Shown here piece by piece: positions 33,708 to 46,874 of a stretch of 64,000 bases of DNA. Origin of the DNA: Streptomyces sp. CB09001. GTDB taxonomy: Bacteria; Actinomycetota; Actinomycetes; Streptomycetales; Streptomycetaceae. The stretch covers positions 4,641,001 to 4,705,000 of the forward strand of contig NZ_CP026730.1 of the NCBI RefSeq assembly GCF_003369795.1, written 5' to 3'. Position numbers and translations under genes: made by a program. The first letter of the stretch is position 1. Each line of letters opens with the position of its first letter. The notes below the pieces were generated by a model. It had not been told where the DNA came from and did no database searches. It worked only from the letters and a program-made list of their open reading frames with translations.

Positions 33708-33794
33708 TATGGTGTGTCGTAAATCGCTCGCTGAGCGCGGCGAAACGTACAAACCTAGGCTTTCCGAAGAATCCCCGACGACGTGGAGACTCAT

Positions 33795-34802
33795 ATGCCA
33801 GGCGCCATCTATGCCGAAGGTTTGGTGAAGACCTTCGGTGACGTAAGGGCTCTGGACGGCGTCGACCTCGACGTTCCCGAGGGCACGGTCCTGGGCCTGC
33901 TCGGGCCGAACGGCGCGGGCAAGACCACCGCCGTCCGCTGCCTCACGACCCTGCTGCGCCCCGACAGCGGCAAGGCGGTCGTCGCGGGCATCGACGTCCT
34001 CAGTCAACCCAACGAGGTACGCCGCTCCATCGGCCTCTCCGGCCAGTTCGCCGCGGTCGACGAGTATCTGACCGGGCGGGAGAACCTGCAAATGGTCGGC
34101 CAGCTCTACCAGATGAAGGGCAAGGCCGCGAAGGCACGGGCCGCCGAGCTGCTCGACCAGTTCCACCTCTCGGACGCCGCCGACCGCCCCACCAAGACGT
34201 ACTCGGGAGGCATGCGCCGCCGGCTCGACCTGGCGGCCGCCCTGGTCGTCTCCCCGCCCGTCATGTTCATGGACGAACCCACGACCGGCCTCGACCCCCG
34301 CAACCGGCAGGAGCTGTGGGAGGTCATCAAACAGCTGGTCGCAGGCGGTACGACCCTCCTGCTCACCACGCAGTACCTGGAGGAGGCCGACCACCTCGCG
34401 CACGACATCGCGGTCGTCGACCACGGCCGCGTCATCGCCCGGGGCACCTCCGACCAGCTCAAGGCCCGCACCGGGGGAGAGCGCGTCGAGGTCGTGGTCC
34501 ACGAGCGCGGCCACATGGGGACCGCCTCCGAGGTGCTCGCCGGATTCGGCAAGGGCCCGACCACCGTCGAGGAACACACCCGCAAGCTGACCGTCCCCGT
34601 CACCGGTGGCGCGAAGCTGCTCGCCGAGGTCATCCGTGAGCTCGACGTCCGTGGCATCGAGATCGACGACATCGGCCTGCGCCGCCCCACGCTCGACGAC
34701 GTCTTCCTCTCCCTCACCGGCCACGTGGCCGAGGTGGAGGACGAGACGAGCGCCCCGGCGGACGACGCCGACCACGAGCAGGAGAAGGAGACCGCCAAGT
34801 GA
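33795..34802 (+). CDS. ABC exporter ATPase, DrrA/daunorubicin-resistance family
   Basis: A 335-residue ATPase powering an ABC-2 type exporter. Walker A is GPNGAGKTT, the signature is YSGGMRRRLDLA, Walker B is VMFMDEPTTGLDPRN, and the H-loop position carries Gln (TTQYLEEAD), as in DrrA proteins. A C-terminal extension of about 100 residues ends in an acidic tail. ATG 33795 is chosen for GTGGAG six bases ahead. The stop overlaps the permease start (GTGA). Substrates may be drugs, antibiotics or lipids; no biosynthetic cluster is nearby. Confidence 0.92.
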   Translation: MPGAIYAEGLVKTFGDVRALDGVDLDVPEGTVLGLLGPNGAGKTTAVRCLTTLLRPDSGKAVVAGIDVLSQPNEVRRSIGLSGQFAAVDEYLTGRENLQMVGQLYQMKGKAAKARAAELLDQFHLSDAADRPTKTYSGGMRRRLDLAAALVVSPPVMFMDEPTTGLDPRNRQELWEVIKQLVAGGTTLLLTTQYLEEADHLAHDIAVVDHGRVIARGTSDQLKARTGGERVEVVVHERGHMGTASEVLAGFGKGPTTVEEHTRKLTVPVTGGAKLLAEVIRELDVRGIEIDDIGLRRPTLDDVFLSLTGHVAEVEDETSAPADDADHEQEKETAK

Positions 34803-35656
34803 GCGCCGCCACCGACGCCGCGCCGGTCGCGGCGCCCGCCAACCCCTTCGGCCAGTCCGTCCGGGACTCGCTGGTCATCGCCCGCAGAAACCTGATCCGG
34901 ATGACCCGGATCCCGGAGATGGTCCTGTTCGGGATCATCCAGCCGGTGATGTTCGTGGTCCTCTTCACCTACGTCTTCGGTGGCTCGATGAAGATCGGGA
35001 ACACCACCGACGCGGGCGTCTACAAGGACTTCCTGATGGCGGGCATCTTCGCGCAGACCGTCACCTTCGCCACCGCGGGCTCGGCGGCCGGGATCGCCGA
35101 CGACATGCAGAAGGGGCTCGTCGACCGCTTCCGCTCCCTGCCGATGGCCCGCGGCGCGGTCCTCACCGGCCGCACCGTCGCCGACCTCGTGCAGACGGCC
35201 GTCACCCTGCTCATCCTCGCGATAGTCGCGCTGATCGTGGGCTGGCGCACCGGCTCCGCCGACCCCACCAGCGCCGGTGAGATCCTGGCCGGGTTCGCGC
35301 TGCTGCTGCTCCTGGGATACGCCTTCACCTGGATCGGGGCGCTGATCGGGCTGTCCGTGCGTACCCCGGAGGCGGCGACCTCGGGAGGGATCATCTGGCT
35401 GTTCCCGGTGACGTTCATCTCGAACGCCTTCGTGGACTCCAGCCAGATGACGCCCTGGCTGCGCCACATCGCCGAGTGGAACCCGTTCAGCGCCACGGTG
35501 CAGGCCTGCCGCGAGCTGTTCGGCAACCCCGGCGTCGTGCAGTCCGACGCCTGGCCCATGCAGCACCCCGTCTGGGCCTCGGTGATCTGGTCCGTCCTGA
35601 TCATCGCCGTCTTCCGGACACTGGCGGTGCGCAAGTACCGCTCGGCGGCCAGCTGA
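34799..35656 (+). CDS. ABC-2 type exporter permease, DrrB family
   Basis: A 285-residue membrane protein with about six helices. The DrrB-like motifs are RMTRIPEMVLFGIIQPVMFV and RFRSLPMARGAVLTGR, with the EWNPFSATVQACR signature near the C-terminus. It is translationally coupled to the ATPase and ends at a strong terminator, so the transporter is a two-gene operon. Confidence 0.92.
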   Translation: MSAATDAAPVAAPANPFGQSVRDSLVIARRNLIRMTRIPEMVLFGIIQPVMFVVLFTYVFGGSMKIGNTTDAGVYKDFLMAGIFAQTVTFATAGSAAGIADDMQKGLVDRFRSLPMARGAVLTGRTVADLVQTAVTLLILAIVALIVGWRTGSADPTSAGEILAGFALLLLLGYAFTWIGALIGLSVRTPEAATSGGIIWLFPVTFISNAFVDSSQMTPWLRHIAEWNPFSATVQACRELFGNPGVVQSDAWPMQHPVWASVIWSVLIIAVFRTLAVRKYRSAAS

Positions 35657-35658
35657 CG

Positions 35659-35695
35659 ACGAGCCCCCGGCGTCACGGGGACGTCGGGGGCTCGT
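35659..35695. terminator. Terminator hairpin after the exporter operon
   Basis: A 15-bp stem (one G-T pair), 35659-35673 with 35681-35695, loop CACGGGG. It lies between the exporter operon and the convergent greA-type gene. Confidence 0.85.
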
Positions 35696-35712
35696 TGACG
35701 GTGGGCTGCGGG

Positions 35713-36210
35713 TCAGCCGTTGTACGGCTCGGCCTTGAGGATCTTCACCGAGGCCGGCTTGCCGTTGGGCAGCTCGTACTGTGCGTCATCGCCGACCTTG
35801 TGGCCGAGGACGCCCGAGCCGAGCGGGGACTGCGGAGAGTACGTCTCGATGTCCGAGCTCGCGTACTCGCGCGAGGCGAGCAGAAAGGTCAGCGTGTCGT
35901 CCTCGTCGCCGTCGAAGGCGATCGTGACGACCATGCCGGGCGCCACGACGCCGTCGGCGGCCGGGGCCTCGCCCACCTTGGCGCTCTCGAGCAACTGGGT
36001 CAGCTGGCGCACGCGGAGCTCCTGCTTGCCCTGCTCCTCCTTCGCCGCGTGGTACCCGCCGTTCTCACGCAGGTCCCCCTCCTCGCGAGCCGCGGCGATC
36101 TTGGCAGAGATCTCGGTGCGCGCAGGACCAGTAAGGTATTCAAGCTCCTCCTTGAGCTTGTTGTACGCCTCCTGGGTCAGCCAGGTGACGTTCTCGCTGG
36201 TCTGGGTCAC
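35713..36210 (-). CDS. greA: Transcription elongation factor GreA
   Basis: A 165-residue RNA polymerase secondary-channel factor that stimulates cleavage of backtracked RNA. The N-terminal coiled-coil has AREEGDLRENGGYHAAKE with the conserved acidic tip, and the C-terminal FKBP-like domain has SPLGSGVLGHKVGD. GTG 36210 is chosen for GAGGAG; an ATG 30 bp upstream lacks an SD. S. coelicolor has its main greA at this place. Confidence 0.95.
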   Translation of the reverse strand: MTQTSENVTWLTQEAYNKLKEELEYLTGPARTEISAKIAAAREEGDLRENGGYHAAKEEQGKQELRVRQLTQLLESAKVGEAPAADGVVAPGMVVTIAFDGDEDDTLTFLLASREYASSDIETYSPQSPLGSGVLGHKVGDDAQYELPNGKPASVKILKAEPYNG

Positions 36211-36390
36211 GGGTGCTCCTCGTTGGTACTGGGAATACAAATCAACGCCCTACCCAGAAGGATGTTCCTTCACGGAAGGGCGAAACCACGAGCCTAACAA
36301 TTCAGTGGCCAAAGGGGGAGGACATAAGCCGCCAGATTCATGTCGGCGCAGGTCAGACGGCGGGTATTGGCGCCAGTGGGGCCCGCTGGA

Positions 36391-36789
36391 TCACTCCGGG
36401 TGGCAGCCGAGCAGCTCGGCCGTCGTCCCGGCGGCCTTGGTCCGCAGCGTGACGACCTTGTCGACGCGGGTGTCGTCCCCGTCGAAGCGGAAGTCGGCCC
36501 GGCCCACCTCGTCGCCGTCCTCCGCCTGGGAGCGCACCGTGCAGTAGCCGGTGACGCCGGCGTCCTTGCGGACCTCCAGGTGCACCTGCACCGAGTCCTC
36601 GGCGAGCTCGAAGCCGATCAGCTCGCCGCTGATCTTGTTCTGGCCGACGTAGTGGTAGCCGAACCAGCCGATCAGTGCGAGCAGGAGCGCGCCGAGCACG
36701 GCGCCGACGACCTTGAGCGTGCGGTCGGCCTGCTCGTCCGAGGAGCGGCCGTACCGACCCTGGGGCGTCCGCGTGCTCGGCGTACTCAT
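36391..36789 (-). CDS. DUF4307 membrane protein
   Basis: A 132-residue actinobacterial family protein with a hydrophilic N-terminus, one membrane helix at about 27-47 (VVGAVLGALLLALIGWFGY), and an extracytoplasmic beta-rich domain with cysteines in TGYCTV and LLGCHPE that may pair. Function unknown. It lies between greA and mca in many actinobacteria and is divergent from mca. Confidence 0.88.
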   Translation of the reverse strand: MSTPSTRTPQGRYGRSSDEQADRTLKVVGAVLGALLLALIGWFGYHYVGQNKISGELIGFELAEDSVQVHLEVRKDAGVTGYCTVRSQAEDGDEVGRADFRFDGDDTRVDKVVTLRTKAAGTTAELLGCHPE

Positions 36790-36827
36790 GATCGTCCTCT
36801 CCGCGGGAGCGGGGCTTCCCGGGCCCC

Positions 36828-36853
36828 GGAATTATTCCGCTCCCGATTCGGTC
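36828..36853 (+). promoter_or_regulatory. SigR-type promoter of mca
   Basis: GGAAT (36828-36832), 18 bases, GTC (36851-36853); one base off the GGAAT-N18-GTT consensus. It is about 60 bp before the mca start. Mycothiol genes are known SigR targets in S. coelicolor. Confidence 0.65.
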
Positions 36854-36915
36854 ACTATAGAAGCCTGCGATTGCGCCGCTGCACGCCGGGGCGCCGACTG
36901 ACCGAGGATTGAGTC

Positions 36916-37797
36916 TTGACTGACCAGCTGCGACTGATGGCCGTTCACGCCCACCCCGACGACGAGTCGAGCAAGGGCGCGGCCACCATGGCGAAGTACG
37001 TGTCCGAGGGGGTGGACGTGCTGGTGGTGACCTGCACGGGCGGGGAGCGCGGCTCCATCCTCAACCCGAAGCTCCAGGGGGACGCGTACATCGAGGAGAA
37101 CATCCACGAGGTGCGCAGGAAGGAGATGGACGAGGCCCGGGAGATCCTGGGCGTGCGGCAGGAGTGGCTCGGCTTCGTCGACTCCGGGCTGCCCGAGGGC
37201 GATCCGCTGCCGCCGCTGCCGGAGGGCTGCTTCGCCCTGGAGGACGTCGACAAGGCGGCCGGCGAGCTGGTGCGGAAGATCCGCTCCTTCCGGCCCCAGG
37301 TGATCACCACCTACGACGAGAACGGCGGCTACCCGCACCCCGACCACATCATGACCCACAAGATCACGATGGTGGCGTTCGAAGGTGCGGCGGACACCGA
37401 GAAGTACCCGGAGGCCGAGTACGGAACGGCGTACCGGCCGCTGAAGGTCTACTACAACCAGGGCTTCAACCGGCCCCGCACCGAGGCGCTGCACCACGCG
37501 CTGCTGGACCGCGGGCTGGAGTCGCCCTACGAGGACTGGCTCAAGCGCTGGTCGGAGTTCGAGCGCAAGGAGCGCACCCTCACCACGCACGTGCCCTGCG
37601 CGGACTTCTTCGAGATCCGCGACAAGGCGCTGATCGCGCACGCCACGCAGATCGACCCCGAGGGGGGCTGGTTCCGGGTGCCGATGGAGATCCAGAAGGA
37701 GGTCTGGCCGACCGAGGAGTACGAGCTGGCCAAGTCCCTCGTGGAAACCTCCCTCCCCGAGGACGACCTCTTCGCGGGCATCCGCGACAATGCCTGA
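36916..37797 (+). CDS. mca: Mycothiol S-conjugate amidase
   Basis: Zinc amidase of 293 residues that cleaves mycothiol S-conjugates to a mercapturic acid for export plus GlcN-Ins, detoxifying electrophiles. Zinc ligands are in AHPDDE (residues 12-17) and YPHPDH near residue 140. The KSLVE C-terminal region and overall length fit Mca rather than MshB. The start is a rare TTG at 36916 with GAGG eight bases ahead. The SigR-type promoter and msrA in the same window fit thiol-stress control. The next small gene starts at or within 10 bp of its stop. Confidence 0.95.
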   Translation: MTDQLRLMAVHAHPDDESSKGAATMAKYVSEGVDVLVVTCTGGERGSILNPKLQGDAYIEENIHEVRRKEMDEAREILGVRQEWLGFVDSGLPEGDPLPPLPEGCFALEDVDKAAGELVRKIRSFRPQVITTYDENGGYPHPDHIMTHKITMVAFEGAADTEKYPEAEYGTAYRPLKVYYNQGFNRPRTEALHHALLDRGLESPYEDWLKRWSEFERKERTLTTHVPCADFFEIRDKALIAHATQIDPEGGWFRVPMEIQKEVWPTEEYELAKSLVETSLPEDDLFAGIRDNA

Positions 37798-37798
37798 C

Positions 37799-38026
37799 AT
37801 GAGTGCAAGCGCAAGCCTGGCAATGACGCACCTCGTCACCCTCGCCGAGCTCGACGAGGACAAGGTCACCCCCGGTGTCCTCGGCTTCATCGTCTTCGCG
37901 GTGATGGCCCTGGCGGTGTGGGGTCTGATGAAGTCCATGAACCGGCACATGGGCAAGGTGGACTTCAAGGAGCCGGCGGAGCAGGACGCCTCCGGCGGCC
38001 CCGAGGCGAAGCCCCAGCGGGGCTGA
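37799..38026 (+). CDS. Small single-pass membrane protein downstream of mca
   Basis: A 75-residue conserved actinobacterial protein with one membrane helix (VLGFIVFAVMALAVWGLM) followed by a basic, then charged tail (MNRHMGKVDFKEP). ATG 37799 is used; ATG 37790, which overlaps the mca stop, is an alternative. It is co-transcribed with mca in many relatives; function unknown. Confidence 0.78.
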   Translation: MSASASLAMTHLVTLAELDEDKVTPGVLGFIVFAVMALAVWGLMKSMNRHMGKVDFKEPAEQDASGGPEAKPQRG

Positions 38027-38081
38027 CCCCGGTAGCGGGGCCGACCCCGGTCAGCCGCGCCGAGGGCGGGCGGCCCCGGCC

Positions 38082-41000
38082 TCAGGCCGTGACCGCCACG
38101 CCCATCACCTCCCGCGCCTGGCGGCCCGGGACCATGCCCAGGCGCCAGGCCTGCCAGCCCGCCTCCAGCTGTACGCCGCGCTCCAGCAGGAGCTGGTAGG
38201 CGTCCACGTAGTCGTCCAGCTTGGGGTCGCGGACCGGATGGCGGGCGCGGGACAGCTGGGCCAGCTCCTCCTGCGCCACCGCCGTGCCGATCTCCACCCC
38301 GCCGGGGGCGGCGTAGGGCAGCAGCGTGCAGCGCAGGAAGCGGGCCCAGTCCTCGCCGCGCCGGTCGCCGTACCCGGCGAAGAGGGCGGCGGCCTCGTCG
38401 CACAGGGCCAGCGCCTGCGGGGTACGGGCGTTGCCCGCGTCCACGACCGCCAGCTCCAGGCACGTCCAGGCCTCGCCGTGCCCGACGCCGATGCGCTGGA
38501 AGTCGGCGCGCGCGTCGACCAGGAGCTGGCGGGCGAAGCCCGAGTTGCGCAGCGAGCCGGTCTGGGCGGCCCGCTGGTCCCGGGTGACCCGGGCCGAGTG
38601 GTGCCGGGCGCAGGCCAGGCCGTACACGTCCCGCATCCGGGAGAACATCGTGCGGGAGCGTTCCAGTGCGCGCACCGACTGGTCCAGGGCGCCCGTCTCC
38701 TCCAGTGCCTGGCCCAGGTAGTAGATGCTCCACGCCTTGCCGCGCGCGTCCGCGTTCTCCCGGTGCCGGGTCTCCGCCCGTCGCAGCCCCTCCACCGCCG
38801 CGGACACGTCCCCGTCCACCAGCCGGGCCCGCGCCAGCTGGGTCAGCGCCCAGGCCTCGCCGCGGGCGTCCTGGGTGCGCCCGTACAGGTCCAGGGCCTC
38901 CCGCAGGTCCGACTCCGCGCCCGGCACATCGCCCATCCGCAGGTGCAGCTGGCCGAGCTGGAAGTGGGCCCAGGCCTGGCCGTGCACCGACTCGCCCGCC
39001 CGGTGCAGCACCAGTGACTCGGTGAGCAGCTCCAGCGCCTCGGCCAGCCGGGCCCGGTCGCGCTGCACCGCCGCCAGCGCGTGCAGCGTCCACGCCCGGT
39101 CCGTGGCCAGCTCCGGCGGGGCCTGGAGGTCCAGCGCCTCCTGGAGCTTGGCCGCCGCGTCGGTCAGGTTGCCCTGGTGGTGCAGCGTGATCCCCAGCGA
39201 GCACAGGGCGCGCGCCGCGCCGGCGTCGTGGTGGGCGTCCCGGTACAGGTCGACCACGGAGGCCAGCGTCGTACGCGCCTTGTCCAGCTCGCCCAGCTGC
39301 CGGGCCGCGATACCGGTGCGCCACTGCACCGAGCGCACCAGCAGCCCCTGGTCCACGGACTGCGCCAGTTCGCTGATCTCACCCAGCCGGTACAGGTCGC
39401 CGCGCAGCAGGCAGTAGTCGCACAGCGCGCCCAGCAGGTTCAGGACCGTGCCCTGGTCGACGCCCTCCGCGTGCCGCAGTGCCGCCGTGATGAAGCTCGA
39501 CTCGTCGTCCAGCCAGCGCAGTGCCTCGTCCAGGGACGTGAAGCCGTACTGGCCGAACTGGTTGGAGCGGGTCGACATGTTGCCGTCGACCAGGCGCAGT
39601 ACGGAGTCGGCCAGCTCGGCGTAGTTGGCGATGAGCCGTTCCTGCGCGGCCGTCCGCTCGCCGGGCTCCTCCTCGTCGGCGAGGCGGGCGCGGGCGAAGG
39701 CGCGCACCACGTCGTGCAGGCGGTAGCGGCTGCCGCGGACGTGGTCGATCAGTCCCGCCCGCGACAGCGCCGCGAGCTGCCGGGTCGCCTCCGTCTCGTC
39801 CGTGGCCAGCAGCGCGGCGGCGGCCGCGGCACCCAGCGAGGTGCGCCCCGCGAGCGCCAGCCGGCGCAGCAGCCGCCGGGCCGGCTCCGACTGGTCGGTG
39901 TAGCGCAGCCACAGCGCCCGCTCGACCGGCTCCACCGGGCCGTAGGCGGCCAGGTCGGTCGCCAGCGCGCGCGGCGAGCGCGGGCCCAGCGACGACCCGG
40001 CGATCCGCAGCGCCAGCGGCAGCCCGCCGCACAGCTGCCGGATCTGCTCGCTCGACTCGGCGTCGTACGGCCCCGACGCGTCCTCGGCGGCGGCGCCCAG
40101 CAGCTCCTCCGCGCCCGCCGAGTCCAGCACCTCCACGGGCAGGTCGTACACCCGGGCGGGCAGGTCGGGCGGGAGCCGCAGCGCCTGGCGCGCGGTGACC
40201 AGCACCAGGCTGTCCGAGCGCTCCGGCACCAGCGTGCGCACCTGCTCGGGGTCCGAGGCGTCGTCGAGGACGACGGTGACCGGGACGCCGGTCAGATGCT
40301 GGTGGTACAGCTCGCTGAGCCGCTTGACCTGCTGGTCCGCGGAGGACCGCTCCCGGAACAGCAGCTGCTCGCGCGGCGCCCCGAGCCGGTTCAGCAGGTG
40401 CAGCAGGGCGTCCCGGGTGCTCAGCGGCGACTCCCCGCCCTCCACGGAGCCGACCGATCCGGAACCGCCGCCGGATCCGGGGCCGCCCGTCCCGGCGCCG
40501 CCCGCGGCGGACCCGGACCCGCGCAGGTCGACCAGGCAGGCCCCGCGGAAGTAGTCCCGCAGCTCGTGGACGGCCCGGACCGCAAGCGTCGTACGGCCGC
40601 TGCCGGGCGCCCCGTGCAGCACCACCACCGTCGGCTTGGTCTCGGTGCTCGCGCGGGCCGCCTGGACCCACTGCCGCAGCCGTGCCATCTCCGCCCGCCG
40701 GCCCGCGAACGCGCCCTCCGGTTCCGGTAGCTGCCCGAACGACTGCTCCAGCGCGCTGCGCCCCCGGGCGGCCGCGCTCTTGTCGGTACCCCGCAGCTTC
40801 GGCCCGGTCTTGGCCGGTGCGGTGGACGCGGCGAGCATCCGCTGCTGGTCCAGGAACGGCCGGATGCCGCGCACCTCCAGCGCGGTGAGCCACTGCAGCC
40901 GCAACTGCTCGGGCCCGCCGGGCTGGCCGACCGCCCCGGCCCGGTGGTGGGCGGCCGGCACATGGGCCCCGACCACCTTCACCACGGTCGCCGCCGCGCC

Positions 41001-41348
41001 GACGACCCCGACCGTCACCCCCGCGCCCACCGCGGTGCCGGTGCCGGTACCCAGCGCCACGTCGGCCACCACCGCGGCGACCGCGGCCACGGCGGCCACC
41101 AGCAGGGGAGTGCCGGCGCCCTCACGGGCGTAGCGCTGGCGGAAGGTGAGCTGTCCGGCCGCCGCCTCGTCGAGGGCGTGGGTGTAGGCCGTGTACTCCT
41201 CGCCCGCCGTCCCCGCCATCGCGTCCAGCGCCGCGCGCGCCCTGGAGAGCAGTACGTTCCCGTCCGTGCGTCCGCCCGAGCGCCGTACCTCCTCCTCCAC
41301 GGCTCGCCTGAGCAGCCCTTCGGCCTCCACCCGATGACTGTCCCGCAT
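38082..41348 (-). CDS. Large NB-ARC/TPR signal-transduction ATPase (STAND) with membrane segment
   Basis: A 1088-residue STAND protein. It has an N-terminal helical domain (1-75), a hydrophobic hairpin at about 80-128 that could anchor it to the membrane, an NB-ARC ATPase (about 210-520) and a C-terminal array of ten or more TPR-like repeats (about 600-1060) for ligand or partner binding. The Walker A reads GAPGSGRTT at 246-254 with Arg252 where Lys is usual; the Walker B reads VTVVLDDA. A Gly/Ser-rich insert (about 276-305) splits the ATPase. GGAGGGGG precedes the ATG. There is no SARP DNA-binding domain, so it is a stand-alone switch whose effector may be the N-terminal domain. Function unknown. 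Confidence 0.85.
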   Translation of the reverse strand: MRDSHRVEAEGLLRRAVEEEVRRSGGRTDGNVLLSRARAALDAMAGTAGEEYTAYTHALDEAAAGQLTFRQRYAREGAGTPLLVAAVAAVAAVVADVALGTGTGTAVGAGVTVGVVGAAATVVKVVGAHVPAAHHRAGAVGQPGGPEQLRLQWLTALEVRGIRPFLDQQRMLAASTAPAKTGPKLRGTDKSAAARGRSALEQSFGQLPEPEGAFAGRRAEMARLRQWVQAARASTETKPTVVVLHGAPGSGRTTLAVRAVHELRDYFRGACLVDLRGSGSAAGGAGTGGPGSGGGSGSVGSVEGGESPLSTRDALLHLLNRLGAPREQLLFRERSSADQQVKRLSELYHQHLTGVPVTVVLDDASDPEQVRTLVPERSDSLVLVTARQALRLPPDLPARVYDLPVEVLDSAGAEELLGAAAEDASGPYDAESSEQIRQLCGGLPLALRIAGSSLGPRSPRALATDLAAYGPVEPVERALWLRYTDQSEPARRLLRRLALAGRTSLGAAAAAALLATDETEATRQLAALSRAGLIDHVRGSRYRLHDVVRAFARARLADEEEPGERTAAQERLIANYAELADSVLRLVDGNMSTRSNQFGQYGFTSLDEALRWLDDESSFITAALRHAEGVDQGTVLNLLGALCDYCLLRGDLYRLGEISELAQSVDQGLLVRSVQWRTGIAARQLGELDKARTTLASVVDLYRDAHHDAGAARALCSLGITLHHQGNLTDAAAKLQEALDLQAPPELATDRAWTLHALAAVQRDRARLAEALELLTESLVLHRAGESVHGQAWAHFQLGQLHLRMGDVPGAESDLREALDLYGRTQDARGEAWALTQLARARLVDGDVSAAVEGLRRAETRHRENADARGKAWSIYYLGQALEETGALDQSVRALERSRTMFSRMRDVYGLACARHHSARVTRDQRAAQTGSLRNSGFARQLLVDARADFQRIGVGHGEAWTCLELAVVDAGNARTPQALALCDEAAALFAGYGDRRGEDWARFLRCTLLPYAAPGGVEIGTAVAQEELAQLSRARHPVRDPKLDDYVDAYQLLLERGVQLEAGWQAWRLGMVPGRQAREVMGVAVTA

Positions 41349-41542
41349 GTCGCGCCCCCTCCGGCGGCATCGGTGTCCTGCCGGGTCGCCCCGGGCGCCC
41401 CGGTGGCCCCAAACGTCCCAGGGGCCCTCCCGGGCCCATCCCCGGGTCCTTCCCCGGTTATGCGTGGGTCAAGTGTCCTGCGACGAGGAGACCCTGGGGA
41501 GGGGTGGTCCGCACCGGGCGTGAGAATCGACGAATTCCACTC

Positions 41543-41571
41543 TTGACCCCGGTGACCGCAGCCACTAATTT
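41543..41571 (+). promoter_or_regulatory. Sigma-70 (HrdB) type promoter of the xdh leader
   Basis: TTGACC (41543-41548), 17 bases, TAATTT (41566-41571). This is one of the best vegetative promoters in the window and implies a leader of about 350 nt before xdhA. The 190 bp before it (41349-41542) holds nothing recognisable beyond the start region of the ATPase gene. Confidence 0.7.
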
Positions 41572-41616
41572 GCGGGGGAAGCAGACCCATGACTACCGAC
41601 AGGAGGCGACCGGCAG

Positions 41617-41694
41617 ATGTACACCAACTCCGACCTGAGTCGCCTCGCCCGCCGCACGGTGTGGGTTTCGGGTCGGGTCGCGCACGGCTGCTGA
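41617..41694 (+). CDS. Candidate 25-residue leader peptide (uORF) in the xdh leader
   Basis: ATG 41617 has a perfect AGGAGG ten bases upstream and lies about 40 nt after the predicted transcription start. It encodes MYTNSDLSRLARRTVWVSG and ends in HGC. It is too short for an enzyme; the strong SD and its place in a long leader suggest a regulatory uORF. A longer frame from 41589 overlaps it but its SD would lie at the transcript's very 5' end. Confidence 0.5.
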   Translation: MYTNSDLSRLARRTVWVSGRVAHGC

Positions 41695-41761
41695 CACGCC
41701 GTTCCGCTGTGCCCCCGCGTGGCACATTCCGGGTTTTCCTTCACTTTCACCACTTCACGGC

Positions 41762-41920
41762 ATGCCGTTGACGCGTGCCGATGTGCGCTCGCTCGACTTC
41801 CGCGGCGCGTCCGGACTCAGAAAGCTGCCTGAAATTGGCGAACATGATGAATCCACCTGTCCCGAATCGGCCTGTCCCGAATCGGCCTGTCCCGAATCGG
41901 CCTGCCCCGAGTCGAAATGA
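41762..41920 (+). CDS. Candidate 52-residue peptide with tandem CPESA repeats before xdhA
   Basis: The ORF from ATG 41762 ends 9 bp before xdhA. Residues 1-30 are unremarkable; the C-terminal half is four tandem CPES(A/K) units, giving four evenly spaced cysteines (three of them the rare codon TGT). Its stop codon overlaps the xdhA SD (GAAGG). The SD for this ORF itself is weak. It could be a regulatory leader, a small Cys-rich peptide, or chance coding of a DNA repeat. Confidence 0.35.
   Translation: MPLTRADVRSLDFRGASGLRKLPEIGEHDESTCPESACPESACPESACPESK
41856..41915 (+). repeat. Four tandem 15-bp repeats upstream of xdhA
   Basis: CCTGTCCCGAATCGG at 41856, 41871 and 41886 (exact) and a diverged copy at 41901-41915. 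Each contains the small dyad CCGA-A-TCGG. The array ends 14 bp before the xdhA start. Confidence 0.92.
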
Positions 41921-41929
41921 AGGTCTGTC

Positions 41930-45873
<3,944 letters not shown>

Positions 45874-45874
45874 C

Positions 45875-46684
<810 letters not shown>

Positions 46685-46874
46685 CCCCTCCGGGGCCCTC
46701 GCGGACCCTTGTGGGAATCTACGAAGCGCCGGTCGCGGCCGGTCCGTAGTTCATGTTTTCGGCCCCTGGCCGGGTCTCGCCGGCGAGCTGTGTACTGCTC
46801 CTGCGCATCCTCCCCGTGAAGCGCAGGCCCGCACGCCGTACTCCCGCACGCTGCCCGCCCAAGAAGGAGCACGC

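Noticed and set aside
36832-39324. An 830-codon minus-strand frame over mca and the STAND gene
   Set aside because: It crosses antisense of mca and an alternative frame of the STAND gene; low-complexity Arg/Gly/Pro content and no motif.
41589-41771. A 60-codon frame in the xdh leader
   Set aside because: Its SD-like GGGGGAAG would lie at the very 5' end of the predicted transcript and the overlapping 25-codon ORF has a far better SD.
41856-41915. CRISPR array
   Set aside because: Units are 15 bp, directly tandem and have no spacers; the 24-bp repeats at 54474 and the hexamers at 22865 fail for the same reason.
46713-46740. SigR-like GGAAT upstream of guaD
   Set aside because: The -10 position reads GGC, not GTT.
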